Source of the DNA: Gammaproteobacteria bacterium
GTDB lineage: Bacteria; Pseudomonadota; Gammaproteobacteria; GCF-002020875
Assembly (NCBI GenBank): GCA_018671205.1
Contig: JABHIC010000152.1
Coordinates: 1-11,010, forward strand
Reading direction: 5' to 3'
DNA: 11,010 bases
The translations under genes and the position numbers were made by a program. The notes beneath the pieces were generated by a model, which was not told the origin of the DNA, did no database searches, and was given only the letters and a program-made list of their open reading frames with translations. Of this stretch, positions 1-6,104 are shown in pieces. How positions within the stretch are numbered: position 1 is the first letter of the stretch; the number at the start of each line of letters is the position of its first letter.

Positions 1-2417
1 GCGTTCTATTTGCGATGAATGAGCTGGGCAATGATTGGAACAAGGCTTACAAGAAATCAGCCCGTATCGTCGGTGATGTGATTGGTAAATACCACCCGCA
101 TGGCGATACCGCAGTCTACGACACCATCGTTCGTATGGCGCAACCCTTCTCTCTGCGCTATATGCTGGTTGATGGTCAGGGTAACTTTGGTTCGGTCGAT
201 GGTGACTCTGCTGCAGCCATGCGCTATACCGAGATCCGCATGTCGAAGATGGCTCACGACCTACTCGCTGATCTGGACAAAGAGACGGTCGATTTTACCC
301 CCAACTATGATGAGAGTGAGCATGAGCCCTCCATTCTGCCCACTCGTCTGCCCAACCTGCTGATCAACGGCTCTGAGGGGATTGCAGTGGGTATGGCGAC
401 CAAGATTCCACCCCACAATCTGAGTGAGGTGGTGAGTGCGACCATCGCTCTGGTGGATGATCCGGCGCTGGAAATTAGTGATCTGATGGCCCATATTCCA
501 GGGCCGGATTTCCCTACCGGGGCGATAATCAATGGAGTTAAGGGGATTCATGAGGCTTACAAAACGGGAAGAGGGCGCATCTACCTGCGTGCCTGTACCC
601 ATGTAGAGGGAGAGGAGGGGAAGAGACAGACACTGGTGGTGGATGAGCTCCCTTATCAGGTCAATAAGGCGCGACTGCTGGAGCGGATCGGTGAACTGGT
701 GCGCGAGAAAAAGCTGACCGGTATCTCCGCCCTGCGTGATGAGTCTGATAAAGATGGCATGCGTATGGTGGTTGAGCTGAAGCGGGGGGAGATGGCTGAT
801 GTGGTGCGTAATAACCTCTTTAAACATACAGCGATGCAGAATGTATTTGGCATCAATATGGTGGCGCTGGTCGATGGGCAACCTCAACTGCTCAATCTGA
901 AAAAAGCGCTGGAGGTCTTTATTCGTCACCGTCGTGAGGTGGTGACCCGTCGTACCCTGTTTGATCTGCGTAAGGCGCGGGAGCGTGCCCATGTGTTGGA
1001 GGGGCTGGCGATTGCGCTGACCAATATCGACCCGATTATTGTGTTGATTAAATCATCCGCTAACCCGGCTGAGGCGAAGAGTAAATTGATGGCGCAGGGG
1101 TGGCCCCCCGGTATTGTGATCGACATGCTGGATCGTGGGGATGCCGCCGATACCCGTCCAGAGAGTCTGGAACCGGGCTATGGATTGGTGGAGGCGCTTT
1201 ACCATCTCTCCCCTGTACAGGCACAGGCAATTCTTGATCTGAAGTTGCACCGTCTCACCGGGCTCGAAAAAGAGAAAATTCTGCAGGAGTACAGGCAGCT
1301 GCTTGAGCGCATTGCGGAGCTGTTGAAAATTTTGCGTAACCCGGATCGGCTGATGGAGGTGATCCGTGAAGAGCTGGTAGAGATGCGCGAGAAGTATGGT
1401 GATGCGCGCAAGACCGAGATTGTCCAGACCCAGGTTGATCTCTCGCTGGAGGATCTGATCAGCGAGGAGGATGTGGTGGTGACACTTTCACATGGTGGAT
1501 ATGTCAAGGCTCAGCCAGTGGCCGACTACCAGGCACAGCATCGGGGAGGACGGGGTAAGACCGCTGCCGCAATCAAAAGTGAGGACTTTGTTGAGCGGCT
1601 GATTGTTGCCAACACCCACGATACTATTCTCTGCTTCTCTACGCGAGGGCGACTCTACTGGCTTAAGGTCTACCAGCTACCACAGGCAGGGCGTACCGCT
1701 CGTGGCAAACCGATCAATAATCTATTGCCGCTGGAGGAGGGGGAGCGTATCACCGCCTTCCTGCCGGTGCGTGAATACAGTGAGGAGCAATTTGTCTTTA
1801 TGGCAACCAGCAGCGGTACAGTCAAAAAGTGTCCGCTCAACGCCTTCTCCCGTCCCAGAACTGCGGGGCTTATTGCTCTTGAGTTACTTGCGGATGATGA
1901 GTTGGTCGGGGTGGAGATCACTCATGGTGGGAGCGATATTATGCTCTTTGCCAGCGGCGGAAAGGCGGTACGCTTCAATGAGTCTGTGGTACGTTCCATG
2001 GGACGTACTGCACGCGGTGTGAAGGGGATGCGGCTGGAGCCGGGGGAACGAATCATCTCCCTGCTGGTTCCAGAGAAGCATTATATCCTCACCGCAACCG
2101 AAAATGGCTTCGGCAAAAGAACCCCGTTAGAAGAGTATCCCTGTAAAGGGCGGGGGGGGAAAGGGGTCTTCTCGATACAGACCTCAGCGCGTAACGGGGC
2201 GGTTATCGGTGCCGTGCAGGTGAATGATGAGGAGGAGATTATGATGATCTCCGATGGTGGCGTGCTGGTGCGTACCCGTGTGGCAGAGATCTCGGTCAGC
2301 TCCCGGAATACCCAGGGGGTGACCCTGATCCGCCTCAGCAGTGGTGAGAAGTTGGTCGGTATCGAGCGAGTGGAGGAGAGTGCGTCGCAAGACGAATCAG
2401 ATGATGATGAGGCGTAG
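1..2417 (+). CDS. gyrA: DNA gyrase subunit A (5'-truncated by the window edge)
   Basis: GyrA is the breakage-reunion subunit of DNA gyrase (A2B2), which introduces negative supercoils. The frame is open from base 3 (...VLFAM). By alignment from memory to E. coli GyrA, the ATG at base 15 is internal, near residue 52, so about 51 N-terminal residues lie outside the window and the full protein would be about 851 aa (E. coli 875). Counting from that Met, the quinolone-resistance region reads HPHGDTAVYD, with Thr32 at the E. coli Ser83 position and Asp36 at Asp87. The catalytic tyrosine is Tyr71 (codon 225-227, E. coli Tyr122), in AAAMRYTEIR. The C-terminal beta-pinwheel begins with a GyrA-box-like QHRGGRG (1536-1556), followed by blade sequences such as VANTHDTILCFS. 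The tail is very acidic (DESDDDEA). The unusual point is His at the first Arg of the GyrA-box. GyrA is favoured over ParC because of the box, the long pinwheel and the close match to E. coli GyrA. Confidence 0.97.
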   Translation, partial: VLFAMNELGNDWNKAYKKSARIVGDVIGKYHPHGDTAVYDTIVRMAQPFSLRYMLVDGQGNFGSVDGDSAAAMRYTEIRMSKMAHDLLADLDKETVDFTPNYDESEHEPSILPTRLPNLLINGSEGIAVGMATKIPPHNLSEVVSATIALVDDPALEISDLMAHIPGPDFPTGAIINGVKGIHEAYKTGRGRIYLRACTHVEGEEGKRQTLVVDELPYQVNKARLLERIGELVREKKLTGISALRDESDKDGMRMVVELKRGEMADVVRNNLFKHTAMQNVFGINMVALVDGQPQLLNLKKALEVFIRHRREVVTRRTLFDLRKARERAHVLEGLAIALTNIDPIIVLIKSSANPAEAKSKLMAQGWPPGIVIDMLDRGDAADTRPESLEPGYGLVEALYHLSPVQAQAILDLKLHRLTGLEKEKILQEYRQLLERIAELLKILRNPDRLMEVIREELVEMREKYGDARKTEIVQTQVDLSLEDLISEEDVVVTLSHGGYVKAQPVADYQAQHRGGRGKTAAAIKSEDFVERLIVANTHDTILCFSTRGRLYWLKVYQLPQAGRTARGKPINNLLPLEEGERITAFLPVREYSEEQFVFMATSSGTVKKCPLNAFSRPRTAGLIALELLADDELVGVEITHGGSDIMLFASGGKAVRFNESVVRSMGRTARGVKGMRLEPGERIISLLVPEKHYILTATENGFGKRTPLEEYPCKGRGGKGVFSIQTSARNGAVIGAVQVNDEEEIMMISDGGVLVRTRVAEISVSSRNTQGVTLIRLSSGEKLVGIERVEESASQDESDDDEA

Positions 2418-2418
2418 C

Positions 2419-2446
2419 TGAAAAAGTGCATTTTTTGAGGTGCCCT
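2419..2446 (+). repeat. 28-bp dispersed repeat, copy 1 (upstream of serC)
   Basis: This stretch matches 8204-8231 at 24 of 28 positions in the same orientation. The shared core is TGAAAAAGTRCATTTTT followed by a GGTGYCCT end. The core is close to palindromic (AAAAA, five bases, TTTTT). It starts 1 bp after the gyrA stop and ends 34 bp before the serC ATG. The copy before aroA is similarly placed in a leader. It could be an operator, a transcript-processing or structural element, or one copy of a genome-wide intergenic repeat. I do not recognise it as a named family. Confidence 0.6.
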
Positions 2447-2480
2447 GAACAGTTTTTTTTGAATAAGAGGACAATAAGTG

Positions 2481-3563
2481 ATGGCAAGAACGTATAACTT
2501 TAGCGCCGGACCGGCGATGTTACCCAGTGCTGTGATAGCGCGCGCCCAGCAGGAGATGATGGAGTGGCACAGTGCCGGTATGTCGGTGATGGAGATGAGC
2601 CATCGTGGCAAGGACTATATGTCTATTGCCGAGAAGGCTGAGGCCGATCTGCGTGAGGTGATGGCCATCCCCTCTAACTACAAGGTGCTCTTCCTGCAGG
2701 GGGGAGCCTCCAGCCAGTTTGCAATGGTGCCGATGAATCTGCTGCGCGGGAGTGGCGGTGCCGACTATCTCAATACCGGGATGTGGTCGAAGAAGGCGAT
2801 TGCCGAGGCGCGCCGTTACTGTGAGGTCAATGTGGCTGCAGATACCTCAGCGGGTGGGTTTTGTGCGGTTCCGGAACAGGATTCATTGCAGCTGAATGCG
2901 GATGCTGCCTATCTTCACTACACCCCCAATGAGACCATTGGTGGGGTGGAGTTTGACTATCTGCCGGAGAGCGGCGAGGTACCACTGGTGGCGGATATGT
3001 CCTCCACCATCCTCTCGCGCCCGCTGGATGTCTCTCGCTATGGTGTCATTTATGCAGGAGCACAGAAAAATATAGGGCCTGCCGGACTTACAATTGTGAT
3101 TGTGCGTGAGGATCTGATTGGTCATGCGCCAGAGCAGACCCCGGCGATGTTCAGTTATGAGACCCATGCCAAGGCAGACTCCATGTACAACACCCCCCCC
3201 ACGTATAGTTGGTATATGGCTGGGTTGGTGTTTGAGTGGATTAAAGAGCAGGGGGGGCTGGCGGCAATGGCAGAGGTCAACCAACGCAAGGCCGGAAAAC
3301 TCTATGAACTGATTGATAGCTCCGATTTCTACGCCAATCCGGTGGAAAAAAATGGACGCTCATGGATGAATGTACCGTTCACCCTGGCAGATGCGGCGCT
3401 GGATGGTGCCTTCCTCTCGGGTGCTGCTGAGCGTGGGCTGGTGACCCTGAAGGGGCACCGTTCTGTCGGTGGGATGCGCGCCAGTATCTACAATGCAATG
3501 CCGGAAGAGGGTGTCGATACGCTGGTTGAGTTTATGCGGGCGTTTGAGCAGAAGAATGGCTGA
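2481..3563 (+). CDS. serC: Phosphoserine aminotransferase
   Basis: SerC is a cytoplasmic PLP enzyme that converts 3-phosphohydroxypyruvate plus glutamate to O-phosphoserine. It also transaminates the 4-phosphohydroxythreonine precursor in PLP synthesis. The N-terminus (MARTYNFSAGPAMLP) has the class-V aminotransferase substrate-binding opening. The PLP lysine is Lys196, in GAQKNIGPAGLTIVIV (codon 3066-3068), and the end (GGMRASIYNAMP) is typical of the family. The length of 360 aa compares with 362 in E. coli. A GTG at 2478 lies directly before the ATG at 2481. I chose the ATG because it gives the usual N-terminus and leaves 9 bp after an AAGAGGA Shine-Dalgarno at 2465-2471. It is followed 55 bp later by serA, which makes its substrate, so the two are probably co-transcribed. 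No abnormal residues were seen. Confidence 0.97.
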   Translation: MARTYNFSAGPAMLPSAVIARAQQEMMEWHSAGMSVMEMSHRGKDYMSIAEKAEADLREVMAIPSNYKVLFLQGGASSQFAMVPMNLLRGSGGADYLNTGMWSKKAIAEARRYCEVNVAADTSAGGFCAVPEQDSLQLNADAAYLHYTPNETIGGVEFDYLPESGEVPLVADMSSTILSRPLDVSRYGVIYAGAQKNIGPAGLTIVIVREDLIGHAPEQTPAMFSYETHAKADSMYNTPPTYSWYMAGLVFEWIKEQGGLAAMAEVNQRKAGKLYELIDSSDFYANPVEKNGRSWMNVPFTLADAALDGAFLSGAAERGLVTLKGHRSVGGMRASIYNAMPEEGVDTLVEFMRAFEQKNG

Positions 3564-3571
3564 GGGGTAAC

Positions 3572-3596
3572 CTCTTCCCCCAGGAAGGGGGGAGGG
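3572..3596 (+). promoter_or_regulatory. GGA-loop hairpin in the serC-serA spacer
   Basis: CCTCTTCCCCC (3571-3581) pairs with GGGGGGAGGG (3587-3596). This gives a 10-bp stem with two G-U pairs, closed by a 5-base AGGAA loop (3582-3586). No T-run follows, so it is not a good intrinsic terminator. It lies about 10 nt upstream of the serA Shine-Dalgarno AGGAAGGA (3605-3612). A GGA in a loop plus a second GGA at the ribosome binding site is the layout of CsrA/RsmA-controlled leaders, but that role is inference. It might simply stabilise an mRNA end. Confidence 0.5.
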
Positions 3597-3618
3597 ACAA
3601 ATTTAGGAAGGATAAATG

Positions 3619-4782
3619 ATGAATAAGATTTTAACACTCAATAATATCTCGGTTTCCGGGCTGGACCGGCTACCACGTGACCGCTATGAGGTGGCCTCAG
3701 AGATTCAGCATCCCGATGCGATTCTGCTGCGCTCCTACAAGATGCATGATATGGAGATTCCAGCCACACTGAAAGCGGTAGGGCGTGCTGGTGCAGGGGT
3801 GAACAACATCCCGGTTGAGAAGATGACGGCACAGGGGATTCCGGTCTTTAATGCGCCGGGTGCCAATGCGAATGCGGTAAAAGAGCTGGTGATCGCCAGT
3901 ATGTTGATGGCAAGCCGTAATATTGCCCATGCTTGGGATTATGCCCGTAACCTCGAAGGGGACGATAGCGTAATTGCCAAGGATGTTGAGGCCGGCAAGA
4001 AAAAGTATGTCGGTTTCGAACTGCCGGGTCGTACCCTGGGGGTCATCGGCCTCGGTGCGATTGGGGTACAGATCGCCAATGCGGCAATCTCACTGGGGAT
4101 GAAGGTGGTGGGGTATGATCCATCCGTCACCATTCAGAGCGCCTGGAAGCTCTCTTCCGAGGCGGTACGTGCCCATAGTGTGGATGAGCTGCTCTCCGAG
4201 GCGGACTTCATCACTTTCCATGTGCCATTGGTTGACGCGACCCGGAACATGATCAATGCGGAACGGCTGAAGATGATGAAGGATAATGTGGTGATCATGA
4301 ACTTTGCCCGTGGGGGGATAGTCGATGATGCTGCGGTACTGGAGGCGCTTGATTCGGGCAAGGTCTACGCCTATATTAATGATTTTCCGACCAATGAGAA
4401 CAAGGATCACCCTCGTGTGGTCTCTCTGCCCCACCTTGGAGCCTCGACTGCGGAGGCAGAGGATAACTGTGCCATTATGGTGGCCGATCAGGTAAAAGAT
4501 TATCTGGAGAATGGTAATGTGACCAATGCGGTTAACTTTCCGGAGATGAAGATGCCGCGAGCAGGGGATGCCCGCATTGCCGTGGCCAACTCCAATGTCC
4601 CCAATATGGTAGGGCAGATCACCTCACTGTTGGCTGATTCAGGAATCAATATTGTCGATATGATGAATAAATCCCGCGATGATATGGCCTACAATCTGTT
4701 GGATGTGGAGGGAGAGGTAGTAGGTGAGGTGGTAGAGAAGATTCAGGCCATTGAGGGGGTGTTGGCAGTGCGGGTTGTTTAA
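3619..4782 (+). CDS. serA: D-3-phosphoglycerate dehydrogenase, compact form with one ACT domain
   Basis: SerA oxidises 3-phosphoglycerate to 3-phosphohydroxypyruvate with NAD, the committed step of serine synthesis, and feeds SerC upstream. It has 387 aa, a split substrate domain, and a Rossmann fold with the GLGAIG motif at about residues 144-149. The catalytic triad of the D-isomer 2-hydroxyacid dehydrogenases can be placed as Arg231 (FARGGIVDD), Glu260 (FPTNEN) and His272 (LPHLGAST). The Arg-Glu spacing of 29 is the same as in E. coli SerA. The Glu-to-His loop is about 11 residues shorter, and the E. coli length is 410. Residues from about 318 (RIAVANSNVPNMVGQI) form a C-terminal ACT domain, suggesting serine feedback. 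Two in-frame ATGs occur, at 3616 and 3619. The second gives the family-like start MNKILTLNNI and better spacing from AGGAAGGA. Another 2-hydroxyacid dehydrogenase is less likely given the ACT domain and serC next door. Confidence 0.92.
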   Translation: MNKILTLNNISVSGLDRLPRDRYEVASEIQHPDAILLRSYKMHDMEIPATLKAVGRAGAGVNNIPVEKMTAQGIPVFNAPGANANAVKELVIASMLMASRNIAHAWDYARNLEGDDSVIAKDVEAGKKKYVGFELPGRTLGVIGLGAIGVQIANAAISLGMKVVGYDPSVTIQSAWKLSSEAVRAHSVDELLSEADFITFHVPLVDATRNMINAERLKMMKDNVVIMNFARGGIVDDAAVLEALDSGKVYAYINDFPTNENKDHPRVVSLPHLGASTAEAEDNCAIMVADQVKDYLENGNVTNAVNFPEMKMPRAGDARIAVANSNVPNMVGQITSLLADSGINIVDMMNKSRDDMAYNLLDVEGEVVGEVVEKIQAIEGVLAVRVV

Positions 4783-4797
4783 TCCTAAAATCCTCAG

Positions 4798-4826
4798 TTG
4801 AGCGCTTGAAATAAGGCTAACATATT
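4798..4826 (+). promoter_or_regulatory. Candidate sigma-70 promoter for pheA
   Basis: TTGAGC (4798-4803) and CATATT (4821-4826) are 17 bp apart, each matching the sigma-70 consensus at 4 of 6 positions. Transcription would start near 4833, downstream of the left arm of the inverted repeat, so this promoter would produce a leader without the sequestering partner. A weak, position-based call only. Confidence 0.25.
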
Positions 4827-4829
4827 GCA

Positions 4830-4913
4830 ATGACAGGTTTTTTCAAAAGTATCCAGTTCACCGAGCGAGTGCAGAACGCTACAGGCCAGATTGCACATAC
4901 AGGCACACTCTAG
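4830..4913 (+). CDS. Possible 27-residue pheA leader peptide
   Basis: A short ORF of ATG plus 26 codons ends in TAG at 4911-4913. It begins MTGFFKSIQF and has Phe at positions 4, 5 and 10. An AAGG at 4813-4816 lies 13 bp upstream, a loose Shine-Dalgarno. Its position ahead of pheA and the tandem Phe codons recall pheL-type leader peptides. However, three Phe in 27 residues is modest and no terminator follows. Its stop falls inside the inner arm of the inverted repeat, so translation of this ORF would disturb the structure over the pheA ribosome binding site. It may also be a chance ORF. Confidence 0.2.
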   Translation: MTGFFKSIQFTERVQNATGQIAHTGTL

Positions 4914-4920
4914 CCTGTTC

Positions 4921-4938
4921 AACTGAGGATTCCAGGTT
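4921..4938 (+). repeat. 18-bp motif shared with the aroA leader, copy 1
   Basis: AACTGAGGATTCCAGGTT matches AACCGAGGATCCTAGGTT at 8187-8204 at 15 of 18 positions, in the same orientation. Here it overlaps the right arm of the inverted repeat and supplies the pheA ribosome binding site. At the other location it runs directly into the 28-bp repeat. This suggests modules of one dispersed intergenic repeat family. Confidence 0.4.
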
Positions 4939-4939
4939 A

Positions 4940-6031
4940 ATGAGCGAAGAGATGAGATTGGGAGAGATTCGCCAAGAGATTGATCAGCTGGATGAGAAAA
5001 TTCAGCAGCTAATCAACCGGCGCGCTACCCTGGCGCAGGAGGTGGCAGAGACCAAACTGGCCTCTGCGGATGGTGCCCCGGTAGCGTTTTACCGCCCGGA
5101 GCGTGAGGCACAGGTGCTGGCCAAGGTGATGGCACGAAACCAGGGGCCACTCGGTGATGAGGAGATGGCACGTCTGTTTCGTGAAATCATGTCCGCCTGT
5201 CTGGCGCTTGAGGAGCCGATGAGAATCGCCTTTCTTGGGCCAGAGGGAACCTTCACCCAGGCGGCAGCACTGAAGCAGTTCGGCCACTCCGTCGATACCC
5301 TGCCGATGGCCTCGATCCCCGCAGTATTTCATGATGTAGAGTCGGATCAGGCACACTATGGGGTTGTCCCGGTAGAGAACTCGACCGAGGGGGTGATCAG
5401 CCATACGCTCGACCAGTTTATCAACTCCCCATTGCGTATCAATGGTGAGGTGGAGCTGCGTATCCACCACTATCTCATGAGCCAGGAGCGCTCTCTTGGG
5501 GCGTTGAAAAGGGTCTACTCTCACCAGCAGTCACTGGCGCAGTGCCGTAACTGGCTGGATGAGCAGTTACCCGGTGTGGATCAGGTCACCGTCTCCAGCA
5601 ATGCAGAGGCGGCCCGTATCGCCTCGAAAGAGGCAGGCGCGGCGGCGATTGCGGGAGAGGTTGCCTCCACCATCTATCAGCTCAAAGTGCTGGCGAGAAA
5701 TATTGAGGATGAGCCCGATAATACAACCCGTTTTCTGGTGGTCGGGAAGCAGTCACCCGCCGCCAGTGGGCATGATAAAACCTCGCTGCTGGTCTCAACC
5801 CGCAACCGTCCCGGTGCGCTCTATGAGCTGCTCTCCCCCTTCTCTGAAAACAGTGTCTCGATGAGCCGTATCGAATCCCGCCCCTCACGCAGAGGGAACT
5901 GGGACTATCTCTTTTTTGTCGATATTGAGGGACATGCTGAGGATGAACACGTGAGTCGTGCGCTGGCACAACTGGAGTCAGGGGCAACCATGTTCCGGGT
6001 GTTAGGCTCCTATCCCAAGGCGATCCTGTAA
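4940..6031 (+). CDS. pheA: Bifunctional chorismate mutase / prephenate dehydratase (P-protein)
   Basis: PheA converts chorismate to prephenate and then to phenylpyruvate, the Phe branch. It has 363 aa in three domains. The first is an AroQ chorismate mutase at about 7-95, with Arg11, Arg28 and Lys39 at the E. coli numbers and Arg55/Glu56 in RPEREAQV. The second is prephenate dehydratase at about 100-275, opening with FLGPEGTFTQAA, then VPVENSTEGVI and the catalytic TRF at 263-265. The third is a C-terminal ACT domain with RPGALYEL (290-297) and ESRPS (312-316), the motifs that bind Phe, so feedback inhibition is expected. The E. coli protein is 386 aa. ATG 4940 was chosen because GAGGAT lies 9 bp upstream and Met5 has no good site. 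The 157-bp leader before it is structured. The gene is followed 73 bp later by hisC. Confidence 0.97.
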   Translation: MSEEMRLGEIRQEIDQLDEKIQQLINRRATLAQEVAETKLASADGAPVAFYRPEREAQVLAKVMARNQGPLGDEEMARLFREIMSACLALEEPMRIAFLGPEGTFTQAAALKQFGHSVDTLPMASIPAVFHDVESDQAHYGVVPVENSTEGVISHTLDQFINSPLRINGEVELRIHHYLMSQERSLGALKRVYSHQQSLAQCRNWLDEQLPGVDQVTVSSNAEAARIASKEAGAAAIAGEVASTIYQLKVLARNIEDEPDNTTRFLVVGKQSPAASGHDKTSLLVSTRNRPGALYELLSPFSENSVSMSRIESRPSRRGNWDYLFFVDIEGHAEDEHVSRALAQLESGATMFRVLGSYPKAIL

Positions 6032-6033
6032 GG

Positions 6034-6062
6034 CGTTGTGGAAATGACCTATTCCCACAACG
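6034..6062 (+). other. Hairpin in the pheA-hisC spacer
   Basis: CGTTGTGG (6034-6041) and CCACAACG (6055-6062) form a perfect 8-bp stem, which AA/TT can lengthen past one bulged C. It begins 2 bp after the pheA stop. No T-run follows, so it may stabilise the upstream mRNA end or attenuate read-through rather than terminate. A 10-bp palindrome, TCTCTAGAGA (6085-6094), lies between it and hisC. Confidence 0.4.
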
Positions 6063-6104
6063 GCGCTCTCCGACCCATAAGGTCTCTCTAGAGAATCCTC
6101 TACT

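Larger units (their letters stand above)
4789..4931 (+). promoter_or_regulatory. pheA leader bracketed by a 13-bp inverted repeat that includes the ribosome binding site
   Basis: AATCCTCAGTTGA (4789-4801) and TCAACTGAGGATT (4919-4931) are perfect reverse complements. In RNA the stem could extend by a G-U pair (4802/4918), C-G (4803/4917) and another G-U. A nested pair, AGGCTA (4814-4819) and TAGCCT (4911-4916), can form inside it. The right arm holds GAGGAT (4925-4930), the only convincing Shine-Dalgarno for the pheA ATG at 4940. If the whole segment is transcribed, the stem would hide that site. The alternative reading is a small inverted-repeat element (MITE-like) that landed here. I see no clear target-site duplication. 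Confidence 0.5.

Noticed and set aside
261..992. Long antisense reading frame inside gyrA
   Set aside because: The sense frame is unmistakably GyrA throughout. The antisense product is His/Arg/Leu-rich without any recognisable fold, as expected for a shadow frame.
1603..2022. Alternative + frame inside the gyrA C-terminal domain
   Set aside because: It is out of frame with intact GyrA pinwheel sequence, has no ribosome binding site and no recognisable domain.
2453..2460. T8 run between gyrA and serC as a gyrA terminator
   Set aside because: The only upstream self-pairing is the AAAAA/TTTTT core of the 28-bp repeat. There is no GC-rich stem directly before the run.
6034..6062. pheA-hisC hairpin as an intrinsic terminator
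   Set aside because: It is followed by GCGCTCTCCG rather than a T-run, and the genes continue in the same direction with clear coupling of hisC to tyrA.
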